Assembly (NCBI GenBank): GCA_030141605.1
Contig: JAQGDQ010000116.1
Span: 1 to 64,000 of the forward strand
Source of the DNA: Tubiluchus corallicola
Taxonomy: Eukaryota; Priapulida; Priapulimorpha; Priapulimorphida; Tubiluchidae
Length of the DNA: 64,000 nt
Direction: 5' to 3'
In this document: positions 36,501 through 51,500 of the stretch, piece after piece
Numbering within the stretch: the stretch's first letter is position 1
How the letters are laid out: each line of letters opens with the position of its first letter
Translations under genes and position numbers: made by a program
The notes under the pieces: model-generated
What the model was told of the DNA's origin: nothing
Seen by the model: the letters and a program-made list of their open reading frames with translations, nothing else
Databases searched by the model: none

Positions 36501-39500
36501 ATCTAATATAATTGAGATAAAATGCACCAAGTGCCACCTGGCCCATTTAAAGCACTTTCATCTAATATTTCCCTAGTGCGTAGTATGCTCAGAGATTCAT
36601 CTGGTAGAAGCTTCGTACACGGTATAATTGTGAATTGTATCAGTCTGTTTTCTTAAAGCTCTATGGTATTACAAGTCTCTGTTCTTTCTCGACAACGATA
36701 TACTGTGTGCACATTTCTCTGACTTCAGATGAGTAATTAGTTGATTTAAAGAAAGAACATTACAGCCAATATAGGATTCATAATTTGTGTATTTCATTGC
36801 AAATTTTTTCCCGTGAAATATTATACACTTATTTTCTGTAATTTATGAAGTTATAGAAACAACTGCCTAGTCCCTATAGGGATACTACATATGTGATTAA
36901 TAAAGGAATGTCTTATGCTGAGTTCCGTTAGCCCGATAAGGATAAGGAGACCTGATTGTAAGATCCGGTCCCGCGTTATGAATAAACACGTTAATCGCTC
37001 TCTGGTCAACAGCAGACTGATTGAGAGATGTAAGCGTCACAGGATGACAAGTAATTGCTAACATGTCAACTTCGCTGCTCAGACTATATAGAAGGCTTTG
37101 GCACCGGTACTAACTCTTTGTATTGGCAGAAAAAATACAGCTAATGTATTTATTTTGAATTTGAAAGAAGGGCAGCCAACAGCAAGAATGGTCCTCTAAA
37201 GCTAATATTAAAAGTCTTTCTATTAGCATCCCATTAAATATACAAAATGGTGTCTTGAACATTGTAAAGTTCTTCGAGCAGGGCAGTGCTGAGCTAGATA
37301 CAGACCTAGCCAAGACGGAAATTGTAGGCTCCATTTTAAACCATTGGTTATACATTTTTCATATTTTTTGTAATCTTTACTAATTACATATGATTTGTGT
37401 GTAATGGATATCATGATATTGTAAGGAAAAAAAATAATACAATAAGAAGAAATCAATTGAAAATTGCCACACTGATACATTACAGATGTTTATGTACAGT
37501 ATGAACACCAAAAATTTAAGTCATTCTCTTAGATTCTTCCAAAGAACAAGAGTTTTAAAACAACAGTTCAAAAGTAAATCCCGAAAGAAACTTTGTGCCA
37601 CTATTCCTAAAATTAAAGGCAAGTGCTGCCTATGTGGCCTCTATTTTCACTAAACAGTAGACGAAGGCATTTCCTCCGACAGCTGACATTTTCTGACTGT
37701 GTCCACTGTACAATTTCTCTTTAAGGGCAATCCATTTCTTCTTCCCAACATATTCTTATCAGTCTTTATTTTTTTCTGGTGACGATTATAATTAAACTGG
37801 TTGATCCTTATATAGCTCCATATATTGAGTGCTTTATACGTCACTGAGTGTGGTTATTTTCAGTTGATTATTAGCTGATATTGTTCTGGCATTTGATTTT
37901 TTAACATCCAAAAGTTTTTGGATCATAACTTGAGAACCAGCAAACGCCACAGCGTGATATTTCAACAATAAAGAAACAAAGCAATTTACACAAAAGAAGT
38001 AGTCAGGCAATTTTATTCAAGACGTACATGTGCTTTTTACCATTTAGTCTTCCGTTTTCTTGCATGTGAATTGGTGCACCTCGTGTTGTTAATGGCTTGG
38101 AGTTAATACACACGACTTTTATTTTGGTAACTGGTTTATTTTTTTCAGCTGAAGCAAAAGAATTATTACCAAAAGGTGGTTCCGGACGGGAAACCATTTG
38201 CACAGTAAACCTTGATCAGGAAGAAATATTTCGAACGGCTCTCGCTGCTAAATCTCATAGGTATGTAAAATGATATTATATGAGTCAACTAAAATCTGGA
38301 AGGCTTCACAGAATTACTAAATCGTGGGAAACCCATACCTCTTGAGTCATGCCACTACCGTTGCATATGCTAGCTTGACTCAGGGCTAGCTCCTTTTTTG
38401 GAACTTTTTTCAAACTAAGTAGCATTCATTTTGTGGGGTAAAATGGGGTTTTGCTGGTGTCCCCGATTTGAAAAACAATTTTTTGCTAAAGTTATAAACC
38501 ATCAATGAGAAGATTCTATGAAGACATTTTGTTGATATATGATTAAGCCATATTTCTTGGAATAATAATCATACTAGGCAAGAAACTCATATGATAAAAT
38601 TGGTAAGAGGCAGTCAAAGAATGACAAAGATCACATTCGTCCGGGTCTTCTTTGGAGTATTATGTCAGTATAAACGGCATCGTTGGAGCTGCTATCTTTG
38701 CATAGATAAAATATTATAAGTTTGCTTTGATGTAGAAACAACTAAAAAGAATAAAACATTTAGTTTGTTTTCTGCTTTTTTAAATTTTGTCAGCTTAATT
38801 AAAAACTATCTCTTCTTTTCAAAAATTAAAATCTAAAACAAATATGAACATGAACAATTTTTTATCATGATGTTGCCTATCGATCATGCATGTGATCAGT
38901 TTTAACAACACTTGTCAGCATACTTATATTCAGGCCTGTATCTGTCACTACATCAGGCATACTATCACTACAGCAAGCATTTAAAATGTCACAAAATTTT
39001 TGGTCGATCGACTCGACCCAAATCGTTACTTGTCTGGATGTTGTCCTTGTCATTGTTTTTGTTGGGAACACCTTTTGAAAAAGGGATAACCTTTTGAAAA
39101 ATGCTTAACACTCTGTGAATTTGCAATGGATCATCAGTATACTTCACTTGAACGTACTAGAATGAATTCTGCTTCAGCTGACGGATTGGATTTTTATTAT
39201 CTGCTATTTTGAATTCGTAATATATCATCATGAAAGTTTATAGGCATATATTAGACGGAATTCCGCATCACATAATATTCACAGATTTCGTACAATTATA
39301 GTGCAGCTGCTGCATCATCATGTAAAACCACTCGAATTTAAATCTTCTGCATTACATGATACCATTTTTGAAATTACATCTATGTGGGACATTCGCGAGT
39401 ATTGTCTTCTTATTCCAATACCGGTCAAACCTCAATTTAATTGTTCGAGCCTTAGTTTATACCACTCACTGTGTACAACATGTTCTCTGATATTATGTAG

Positions 39501-42500
39501 CACCTTGCCATTTACTCCAGCGCCGTGTACCATGAGGCGGTACACACTGAGCCCGGTACATAGTGTTGCGGCGCGTGTACACTGTACAGTGTGATGGTAC
39601 CTACCAATCAGTGAGGCGGTACACAGTGAGCCGGTACATAGTGTTGCGGCACGTGTACACTGTACAGTGTGATGGTACCTACCAATCAGTGAGGCGGTAC
39701 ACAGTGAGCCCAGTACATACTGTTGCGGCGCGTGTACACTGTACAGTGTGATGGTACCTACCAATCAGTGAAGCGTACACAGTGAGCCGGTACATAGTGT
39801 TGCGGCACGTGTACACTGTACAGTGTGATGGTACCTACCAATCAGTGAGGCGGTACACAGTGAGCCCGGTACATAGTGTTGCGGCGCGTGTACACTGGAC
39901 AGTGTGATGGTACCTACCAATCAGTGAAGCGGTACACAGTGAGCCGGTACATAGTGTTGCGGCACGTGTACACTGTACAGTGTGATGGTACCTACTAATC
40001 AGACACACGGTGCCGTGGTACATGGCGAGGCGATATACAGATAATATACGGATAAGTTGAGCAGCTCGAACTATCCATGTAGTGTAATTCTAGGTTGAAC
40101 GTTTTCGCTTACTTTCTGAAGACAGCTTGAGGAATGAATTAATACTAGCGTTTTTGGCGCATTCAGCAAGCTGTTTTTGTTTACCATTGATGCTAATAGT
40201 TTTAAACTTTTTGCGTCGTTAAATGTTAAAAGTTTGGAGGCGTATTTTCTTAGTTTTTCATGCCGCCACGCTTATATGGTTTTTTGAAATTCTTCAACCC
40301 TCTTGCGACATGTACACCGAATTGGTTTGATCAATGAGTTTGGCAATGTACGTTGCGGTGCAGTTACACTAATAATGTTATACCATTGTTTTAAGTTTGT
40401 GTGGTCAATCGCCTAGCTATAGCGTGCAGTCTAATAATTTAACAGCTGAAATTGCTTTGGAGGGTTACTATCCCATGCTCTGATGCCGTGACTGTGTTTG
40501 CCCTAGCCGTTGTTGGCTGTTGCAAGTTTTATGAATGGAGTTGTTGACAGAACTATGAGCGCTCTTCATTCATAACCTGCCCCCACTTCCTTTTGCCTTG
40601 AGACCTGCCAACTGGTTTTAAACCAGTGTGGTGGTGCTGGGGGTAGTAGGAATTACTTATGTGAATGCGGCTTTCAAAAGCAGCTTTTTAAGCCGCATAT
40701 GCCCAAACCAATCTCCAGACTATAATGGAGTGCACAGAAACGACGATTGCTCTGTAAAATTTAAAGAAAGATGACAAGAGCATCATAAGGATTAATCTTG
40801 ATAAGTTACCTTTATCATTCATTAAAGTTTTGTCTGTAAATAAAATCGCTTTGCGGCAGTTTTGCCTGCAGTTTTACATGAATATTTATTCAAAGCCCAC
40901 ATTTGTACTAGTATTTATGAGTTTTATAATTATACATTACGATCAACCCTTTTACCCGTCGTGAATCTATGCCATGGTGCCCGCATAATATTAATTTGCC
41001 TTTTCAGCCAAACAAGCGTAATCGCTACGGTGGTTACGCGTTTGTAAAAAGTTACTTGTTTTGGATCCGCAACAACAGGCCATAAATCAAGGTCTGTCAT
41101 ACCAAATAAAATATGTTGTAGCTGCCCTAAAGGCATTCATTATCAAACAATTAGGGAGTATTACATTGTGCGTCGTAGCATTTATTTGTTGCATATTCCA
41201 CGCTATTGGATGTGTGATGAAGAGCAGAAGAAGGCTATGGGTATTTCATTGGCTGGGAGTGGGCATCATGCCATATGTTATGAAATTTAAAAAATGCATA
41301 ACGAAATTGTGATTGTTTTCATCTGTCAAGGGTGAGCTGAATTACTACATGTGCCTTTCACATTGGGGACTGGATCCCACATTCCCTGCGTGTAGTTTCA
41401 TATGACTGCTGCACACTACCTTAACACCTATAATGTGCAGTGTCATTGTTTCATGTAGTCGTGTTTTCTCCTCGGTAATAAATTAAGCTGCGGCTGCATT
41501 GAGTAGTGTACTGTTTTCAAGGCCCACATGTTGGGTCCAAACACTGAAATCCATACATCCATACAGAATGGTTAAAAACCCACTCCTGGGCTCCTGGCAA
41601 ACACTTAGAACTTGTAAAATTGATTTATTTTGCCGAAGTAGGTTGATTTTAGTTAATACTGACTAGTAGGAAGTGGGTAAAGTTATTCAGAACATTTATT
41701 TTTAGACAGGCGGGTCTTTTTCTTTAACACTCTATTGATCTAACTGTATCAAAAGGCATGATCTTTAAATTATTATATTCGGCATGGTGCAAATAGCCTG
41801 TTAGACCAAAGTGAACCCATTTCCACCAGATAAGCACGGTTAACAACAAACGATGGGCAAGATTGCATTGTTCAGGCGCAACAATGTCTTCACCTGCACT
41901 GCAGGTGGTGCTAGGTATAGCTGGCAAGGCAAACCACCATCTAAGTACGTAAGCAGGAAATATTATCAGAGCACTACAACTCTGTCTGCTCACACGCACT
42001 GTCAAGTGTTGCCATCATAGTACCCTACTAATTAATTTAGTTGTAATGATGATAACACTTTTTTTTCAGTATCACTGTAGTACTTTAGACTTTGGAAAAC
42101 TCTGAGCACACTTAATTTGCATACATATCTGTTCATAAAATTGTTGTGAACATGGCAAGAACAGCGTATGAATTGATGCACTCGCGCGGTCCACTTTGTA
42201 ATATTTACTACTAAGATTCTGTGCAGTTCATATCAATTTTCTGTATTATTTTTCTGTAAAATTGCTCATTACTAGAAAAAATTTAAGCCATTTTATTTCC
42301 TTGGTCTGTATACCTATATATACCTTATCCACCTATATACTCAAATACGAATTAATTATTGATTAATACAATATTTACTGGCTTCTTTGTTTAAGCCCAT
42401 TTTATGCGCTTGATTATCTTGGTAAGGCCCTAATTTCACTAGTTTTATTCTGTTTATGTGTTTATCTGTTTATGTGGATAAATTATCTGTAGGATTGCTG

Positions 42501-45500
42501 TGCTATTAACGCAGTTATTCAAGCAATTTTCTTCTAGATACATACATAAAAAAAAATTTTTGGATACACATATAACAAAATCATAATGCATATAACTTTT
42601 CTATTCACAGTCCATTATTTTCGGAGGAGTTTCACTGTGAGGTTCCGAGACGATTCAGGTTTCTCTCTTTCTATGTTTACGACCGTGAGCCAAGGCCAGA
42701 GAAACTCATTGGGAAGGTATCAATTAAAAAAGAGGAACTAGCTAAATTCTATGGAAGAGATCACTGGTTCCCTCTCACGGTGGTAGATGCTGATAGTGAA
42801 GTGAAGGTATGCAGTTTTGAAATTTTACTCCATAGCTATTTGAAATGAGCAAAGTTATTGTTGAAATACCAAAAATAATTGCTAATTTTGATGAACTACA
42901 CGTGTTTTAATGAAATACTTTTAATTGGTTTTCTGTTTCATAATTCTTCAATTGAATTTTATAAATTTTTCAAACTAAATTCAAACTGGTATTGCTGCAA
43001 TATTTTAAAAAAATAAATCTTTTTCTGCTGAGCATAAGAATTACAACAATGTGATATTGAGACATTTTTCTAATTTCAATATAAAGAGAACTTGAACAAA
43101 CGCAACACGGGTTGTTGTGAGCCGTTATTTAACGTCATCCATGAAATTTAAAGATCCGTAGGTCCTACCGAATTTCTGACTATGTGTCTTGCCTTGAAGT
43201 TTATGTGACAACTGATTTGAGCTAATCATTAAAAATGCTTGAGCGCTGCTTTGACGTTTTTGATGGTTCTTCGGACTTATAAAAAGTTCAACCAGCAATG
43301 TGTTCAGTAAAAGTCGCTGGTCTGTGATGTGACGCGCTTTCTCAAAAGCCCGTAGACTTAATCAAACTTTCCAGAAATGTTAGATGAACGCATAAAAACT
43401 GATTCTGACATCAGCATGATGATCCTAGCGAAAGATGGCGGTCTGCTTTCACGAATCGAGTTACTTTTCGTGCTTTGCAACATGTGCACATGAACAGGCG
43501 GTGGTTATTAGGCTGATTATTGTAGGAAGGTTTTCTGCTAAGCCCTAACTAGTCATAACAGAAAGATTATGTATCCAACGCCTACAAACGTTTTCTTGCT
43601 ACCCACATTAAACAGCATGAAACGATCCTTCGCTCTGTATTGCACTAGTATTAAGATGTGAGGTCGGTGAACGGCATGCTTTCCATTTAACAACTTGTTT
43701 TCCACAGTAGGTACACTAGTCCACTTCTACCGTCTGCCAAAGAGTTTAGTGTTGGTCAGTGTGGGATGACGCATGTTATTTTTTAAACTAAGTAGCCAGT
43801 TTAATGCAGTAATAATTAACTTATTGCCATTTTAATTTTTAAAGCCAATAAAACGTATTCTAAATCTGTTGTTTTATGCGTTGGTGAAAATTATTTTACT
43901 GGATCATTTTTTTCACATCTCTAATAAACCAAATACTGGAAAGACACTTCACACTGCTATAGTTAGGAGCGGTAGGCCGTCTGGGTATTTTTATAATGTT
44001 GGTTCAAAATTTAAGCGTTCTTCTACCAGTGCAATTCTATCTTGCTCTTAAGTATTAATTAGATTCACTGACGGGCTTTTCATTATTATAAATACATGTG
44101 TGGTGATATATATGATTATCATCATTATATTGAAAACTTTGAGAACAGTTGGTTTTGAATTCGTCTTTCTTGTTTTTATTGGTAGCTGTCTTCATTGGCA
44201 TTTTTAATTAGAATGTTTATTAGTAAATAATACAGTCACTCTGCAGCTTCGTAATATTTACCTACTGTCTAACTTACTTGAAACGTGCGCCCATGGTTAA
44301 CCGCCAAAAACCTGGCGTACGCCACTATACGCCAATAATGCCAACCTGTTGCGTGCGAAACGACCCGATATTTATATGTACACTGTGTATTTAAAATGAA
44401 ATAAATTGCGTAGAGATTAAATACAATTTGTTTGATGGCAGGAAGTGCTTTAGACATTAAGTTGACAATTGTTGCAGGTTTTTCAACAAGCGTATACTGC
44501 TGTCATTCGTGCGCATCTGATTGCCGTGATTATTATTCTGAAAAACTGCGTGCCACTGTACAGATTTGATGATGCTGACTCCTCGAAAAATGGCGGGCAA
44601 CAGTCATTCAAGTTTCTCTTCAACGCCCGAAGCGATGGTTTTGTGAAACAGAGATGCATTAAGATAACCTCTCCAACATAATTAGTTTACAGCCGTCGTA
44701 AGATTCGTGCTGCGCATCTCAGCTTAGCTTTTCCCTCTACATGTTTTGTGCCTCCGAGGCGTTTGTGGAAATTGTCTTGAAAATTTTTGCAATGTAAATG
44801 GGATAGCTCATCCTTTTGGAATTACATTTGAAACGAAAAATATTCTTCCTACTGTTCCCGTGACATGCAGTGCTCTGCTGGAGAATATGTAAACAGTTTC
44901 TGTCAATTTTTAGTGATAGTTTAGCCGAAAAAAATAAAGAAAACGTGTCCTGGTATTTACTTTACTATAATGTTTCTTTATCATTCTTTATTATTATTAT
45001 TTATAAAAATTATTCTTTTTAAAAACTAAGCCTGTATAGCACTGACATATACAAATTTTTGTTTTCCAACTTTTACTTCTTGCTAGCATTGTAGTCACGA
45101 TCGAGTTTCAAGTATGTGGATTCCTATCATTCGATGGGTGTGCTTTTATTTTCCTGCAATCTGACCAGGTTTAATATTTCATGTGTCAATAGCGCGGCAC
45201 CATTGGACTTGTGTATTTTACAATGGCTTTTTAAAATGGTTATGTAAAACAAGTCCCTATATTGTCTTCTTTGCATATCGCATTCTTCACTCAACTGCTT
45301 GGTGATTCTCTCCAGATGAACAACTTAATTAGAGACGATTAAGCCCGATTATGTTTTATGCTCGCTTTTTGTTAATATCGCTCGCATTATGCAAGATATT
45401 TTTTGGTTTTCTTGTCTTGCCTTGCACTATTTTCATTAGACATGGATGCCATGTTACATAATTTTAATCTTTGGAAGTCTTTTTTCAAAGGTGCATGGTT

Positions 45501-48500
45501 GTTCGTCGTAAGTCACTGATGGCGTATTAAAAATTTAATGCCATACAAACTTGAGTTACAAAAGAGCAGTGGTTCTTCAGGTAAACTGGAAATTGAGGAA
45601 ACGCTCATTTTGTCAGTGTAAAAACGTGGGAAATTCGCCTCTTGTGGGCAAAAATCAACACACATGTTTGCCGAGGATTTATTTCTAGCCTAAGTTGACA
45701 TAATTCTGTTTGCCTGACGTATATCCCGTAAAACAGGTGTTTGTTAATTTCCCTACAAATCTTTTTAGCAAATTTTGGTATATTGTGATGTTATTCACCT
45801 TTTTTTAATATAACCCTTTTAAACGTTTCTGTTTTCAACATTTTCCTTTTTTGTTTTCTCTGTTAATATTGAAGTAAAACATTATTAGGTGGTTGTATAA
45901 TTTCATACTCCATACTAGAGGTATAACTTCATTATAAATTCCTGTTATTTTCGTATTTCCTTTCTTGTATATTTTTTTAATTGTGTTGTAAGCACTTAGA
46001 TTCATGTGCCATGCAGTTTAGCTTAAGCTAAAGCTAAGCAACTTTATATTTATGACAGAGGCTTAGCTAAAGCACTTTTTATTTATGACAAGTTTTAGTG
46101 TAATATTAAGAAAGTAAAGAGAATAAAATTTTCCTGATAAAACCAGTTAAAGATGCATGAATCATGGTGGCAACTTCGTCTAGTCTTCATTCGCATGTTT
46201 GTTTGTCGTCTATGTTGTAAACACTGAAGCAGCCATATCCCACCGTTCGTTTTGTAATTTTGCTCAAGATACACGAAATTAATTGTTTTCAGGCTGTAGA
46301 TGTTTATGATACCTGTAGGCTTGCCGCGAGCGTTGTATTTGTGTGTAGGCGTTCCAAGCGAATTAACATTCGGGTTTTTACAAGTACTACGTGTAATAGC
46401 AACCTCAACATGCAGCCTGTAGAACATCCATTGATTAGCTACTCCTCCGAATTTGTTTTTTGCGATTTTATATTAATAATTTCGCGCGTTTCTCTCGTTC
46501 TTTCTAAAAAGGGAAAATTGGTGTTAACCCAGAACTATTTTTAAGGAACGATTAATTTGATAATTCGTTATGAAATTTCTTACAGTGTGTGTAGGACTTA
46601 AAAACTTGTTGCGGAATGTCAAACATTAGATACAAAAATTTACAAATTGAAAGAATGGCAAACTGTGCGTAAAGAATGTTAGAATTTTGACAGTTATTAT
46701 AGCTGAAAGATGCCTGACTGTTTTTTTCCTTCTAATTTTACAGTTGAAATATCTCCTCTCCCTGTAGGCTGTTTACAGTAACACAGCATCGTGGTGGTGG
46801 CAATGTCACGTAGTGTCGTTTAAAAATTGAACACTATATTTAATTAAAAAACCTACTTTTAATTGTTTCTTCACTAAAATATTTGTGATTTCGTTTCCAT
46901 ATCCTGCTAAATTACATTAGATTTTTTGTGGAGACTCTCCTAAGCAAGGCTTCGTGTTTAAATGTATAAGCCAAATTAAAAATTAATTGTACATCATTGT
47001 GAGGGTGTCATAGGATAATGAATGATTGATTTATACTTGGTGAAATTGCATCGTCTTGAACACTGTGGACGGAGCTTTGCTTTACGGCAGCGGTACATCT
47101 GCTTTTTAATGCCAAAACAGCAGTTAGCCAAGCGAAATTGTGTTTCCCTTGCGACCACGGACAAATAATTAGCTCTTGCCACTCGGCACTTGGTATGCAT
47201 CTACTGATGATAAATAATGCATCATCACTTCTCCTTTACAGTATTATTGTGGATCAGTTGGTCATATGTAGAAAGATTTTAGACGTGTTAGAAACAGGTG
47301 CACACTGTAATTCCGTGCTTCTTTGAGCAGAATGATGAGTGGTTTTAGTGAGTTGAACTGGTGGACAGGAACTCATTTGGCATTAATTTGATATGACTTG
47401 ATGTGCGCTTTCCTAATGATTAGCCAAATTTATTTGTTCCTAACGCAGATAAGAAATATTATCAGTAGCCTAATAATAGCATAGTAGAAATAATGTAAAA
47501 AATGAATTACTATTTCTTTGTGTGCAATCAGTTCTTGTAGTGCATGTTTTACGACTGTGAGTATTTATAATAATATATATAGAAAATGCAAATGGAAACT
47601 GTATAAATTTGAATATTACTTGAGGCGACTTTTTTTACTCTTCTAATTTTTGGTTTAATCTTGCCATCAGTACCATGCAGACAGAATAAACAAAAATAGC
47701 CTCAAGTAACTTGCAAAATTTACAGGTGAGATTTTCCAAAACCAACTTACTTTAGAAGCCAAATCAAATATATCTATCTGTAGTTGGCAAAATTATTAAA
47801 CTGTAACCGTAGAAAGTACTGAGTTTATTTGCTAAACTGTGTCATGGAATTTGTATTTTGGATTAAAATTATTTATTTGAAATTGCAACCTCAGGAGATA
47901 AACACATAAATTTGTGAATGAATTTTTGCGTGCTATTGTGTATGTTATTCCCCAATTGCCCGGAAACTAAGATATTTATTAATGCTTTCTGAAGTACTCT
48001 TTATCATTAAAATGTGTATTATCCTCACCCCAATGTAGACCAGGTGTCCAAACATCGTAGGACATATTACAGTCACCTTTCATCGTGTAAAATTGAGTTG
48101 ACTATGTTTTTCTAGTTTCTTTTCCGCCTAACAGTGCATTCATGTGGATGTGTTATTTATTGCCATAGCAACTTTTGAACATAAATGGCCCCAACATATG
48201 CTAGGACAGTCCAAAAATACTTAGTGGTAATTATAAGTACACATACCATTTTTAAATTTTGACAGAGCTGGACAAACACCTATTCGCTGGCACTGCTGGA
48301 ATTCTGTGTGGGTTTTGTTTGTGATTACTCCAGAGGAACTTGCTGTTTTTCCTAAATTTAATATAAATATAATTTTTTCCTAATTTAAATATATGCATGC
48401 AAAATTTTGTGTTGTAGTACAAGGGTATTAATTATTGACATGCAAAATTTTGTGTGGTAGTATATAACGTTGGCTTCTGGACGGCATCCATTTAAGAAAT

Positions 48501-51500
48501 TGAGAAGAATCAAATAGCATAGCACATCTTATTTCATACCTGAATTCCTTTTCATACTGCTGTAATCTTCAATAATTTACAGCATGAGAGCTGTATTTTG
48601 TGAAGACAATGGGTCGTGTAGTGATTATGCATTTTTATCAGTGAACTATTAGCAGCTTAATGTGCACTGCTGTTTTAAGAAATTTGCCAAATATCTTATT
48701 GTTTCAAAACAACGCATTTGGATGCCAACATTTTCGTGCATTTTAAATAGGAAAAAGCACTTTTTACAAAGGGTGAAGTTGTGATTTTGATTTGTGTGGT
48801 ATAAATGAAACATCCTTTTTTACAGGGCAAGGTTCACATTCAGTTGAGGCAAACTGAACCTGATATGAAAAACAAGAAATTGGCTATCAGGTGAGTTGCT
48901 ACAGTAGTGTGTGTAGAGAAAGGTGCACACTTCAGCTTCCTTCAGTAATAATGTCATTGTCTTTAGTAAAAAAAAAAACTAGCAAAACCCAATGCTTTGC
49001 ATGCCTTGACTTTCACATCGCTGCTTGTTTCATTTAACTTGTTTGTTCATTCTTTTTTGTAACTGAACTGTAACTCAAGTGAAGTTAAAATTTAATTTGT
49101 GTTAAAGCTGTTGGGTACGCATATGATTATATATATTGTATAGCATTTCAGTAAATAACTGAGTTTTCAGGCTGGAAGGATGCAGTAAATATTGGTGATG
49201 AACAACTGTTTCAAAATGTGTATTAATCCTAATATTTTATGTTTTGTAGAGTTTTAGAATGCAGTGATTTACAGCTAGTGAATGGTGCTTGTGATCCATT
49301 TATTATCGTTACTGTGGAATGCAGTACCAAGCCAGAACATCGAAAGACTCGCGTGCGGAAAAGAACGATCAATCCAGTTTTTAATGATACATTTGAATTT
49401 GAGGTAAGACGAGCTAGTTTTCTTAAATTGTATAACACAAATTCTTAATTTTGTATCTAAGTTGTTTTTTTGCTCTTCAGAAAAGATTAAAATATTAGTC
49501 ATATTTTGTACCACATTATAAATTCCAGCCAGAATTATGTTCAAAATATATTATTTCTCAATGATTTTGTCAAGGATCTGCTATCTTACTTCATTTGCTT
49601 CATCATCACCTGATTCATTTCCTGTGCCATGCATCAACTGTTGTGCATCCGCAGATAAGCTTATCCGTGGTTCCTGTTTCAGCTTTCCTCCTACTATTGC
49701 CAATAAAGTTCAGGAAGAAGAACGTAAATTTCGTAACCTAATAGACTTTGTTATTATGCCTTTCATTTGTTTGCCTCAGTTGTTTAATTAATTTATAATT
49801 GTGTTTTTGCCAATTTGCTTTATTTCTTAATTTTTAAAAACAGTTAGTTAGTAACACATAGCCTGTACAGATCTTGAAACATAAATCTAGCTTCGTCTTA
49901 CAATACCAGAAATACAATACCATTTGATGAGAATCACAAAATTTTACAGTATTATTTATTTTTATTACAGCTTCCTAGCGAAATTTACCAAGAGTCTCCG
50001 CCATTGGTCAGGTACAGAAACCTAGTAAATTTTTAACATTAACAGGTTCACCATATTTAACTAATTATCTACTGTAACTAGTTATAGTATTTCATAGTGA
50101 GTGGTTGTAATATATTATAATTATAATGCAACTTCTTAGTATATGTACTGTTGACACCAGGTCTATGCTATAATTATAAACTGTCCAGCTTTACTTTTCT
50201 GAGTTTTATTTCAAGCTCTGTATTGTTTCAGTTGAATGTTTTTGATATGTTCTTGATATGTTTGCGCTGCCATAACCTAACCAAATTTTACTTCTTAAAA
50301 CTTTTTAATTAGAAATTTACTTATTACATATTATTGATCTTGCAGGGTATCCGTGTGGCACAGCTCACCGGGTGTAGCAGGAGATGTGTTTATGGGTGAA
50401 ATACGTTTACAGCCTCATACCATGGGCACTGACGTTCAGCACATTTGCCACGATGCTTGGTGAGTCTGTTATATATTTTTTGCATTTTGCCAGCAGTGCC
50501 ATAAAATTACCCATTTTAAGTTGTTGGAGCTGTTATTTTTTCAGCTTTGTCAACCAAAGTTGAAATAACTTTAGAGCTATATACTAAATGAAGTTTTGTA
50601 TGATTAGTATCTATGTGAGAACGATATGCTCAGCGAGTTGGCAGACTTTTCCTGTTTAGTTGTGTTCAACAAGCAGAAAATAAATATAAAATGTTGCACA
50701 TTTTGTGGGTTGCAATCAAAGCCTTGGGGCTGCATCATTAGTGCAATACATTGGGTGTATACTTTTGAGTTAGGTGTGGTCTAAACCTAAAGATCTAAAG
50801 GCTATTGCTACGGTACGGTTTTTACCTTTCTTTAATGTTTCATTTCTTTGTTAGACTAATAGTCATTTGCGTCTTGTTTTGCATAAAATCCTGTTTAGAT
50901 TTTATCCTTTTTACTGAAACCAAAAGTCCCTTCATGAATGCTGACTCTGTATAGCTGTTCAAAGGTTTTGTAGTTAGGAATGTTGGTTGGAATTTTGAAT
51001 CTTGAAGCTGTTGCATTCAATGCATTGCAAGCATTATGTATGTTGTCTAGAGTAATTTCGCCCCGATTCATAAAAGCATAACTTATCTGGCAGGTTTGTG
51101 TTTATGTAAGTCATTCCAGATTTTTAACACATGTTTGTTTTGCGTATTTTAGGTACTTGCTGCAGCCGCGCGAAGGATCTCGGAGTGGCAGGCAAAGTTT
51201 GGGCTCTCTTCGTCTAAACATTTGGTATCATGAAGACCATGTGTTTTCTAGTCAATTTTATGATGGTCTCAGGGCAGTTTTACTAAAGTCTTCGAAAGTC
51301 GAGGTGAAGTAATATTATGTTGTAGTTCTTTGAAGGGTTCATTGTGTTGATTTACTTTTGTGTTTTTGATTACACATTGTTGCTTTCTTAATAAAAAAAG
51401 TTAAACTGTTTATTCTTGAAGTGCATTTGACGTAGCTACACCATTTTACTGCAGAAGACTGATCTGGAGAAAATCACTTGACAGACAAATTGACGGGCTC

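Larger units (their letters stand above)
27598..38148 (+). other. RASA intron 1 (10.5 kb)
   Basis: The longest intron, between the 17-codon first coding exon and the C2A exon. Apart from the fold-back modules at 35.69-36.16 kb and an imperfect tandem duplication near 28.76-28.83 kb, I see no gene. A 107-codon plus-strand frame at 29884-30207 has no recognisable domain. First introns of this size often hold regulatory elements; none can be demonstrated from sequence alone. Confidence 0.7.

Noticed and set aside
39432-39764. Minus-strand 110-codon frame with repeated VYRL-like motifs, and similar plus-strand frames
   Set aside because: Translation of the 78-bp minisatellite; no start context or domain, and it lies in a RASA intron.
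39534-40002. Regular palindrome-bearing repeats as a CRISPR array
   Set aside because: Units are contiguous tandem copies without unique spacers, and the genome is an intron-rich animal.
41061-41312. Plus-strand 83-codon frame with hydrophobic stretch in RASA intron 2
   Set aside because: No homology recognised and no compatible exon structure; probably chance.
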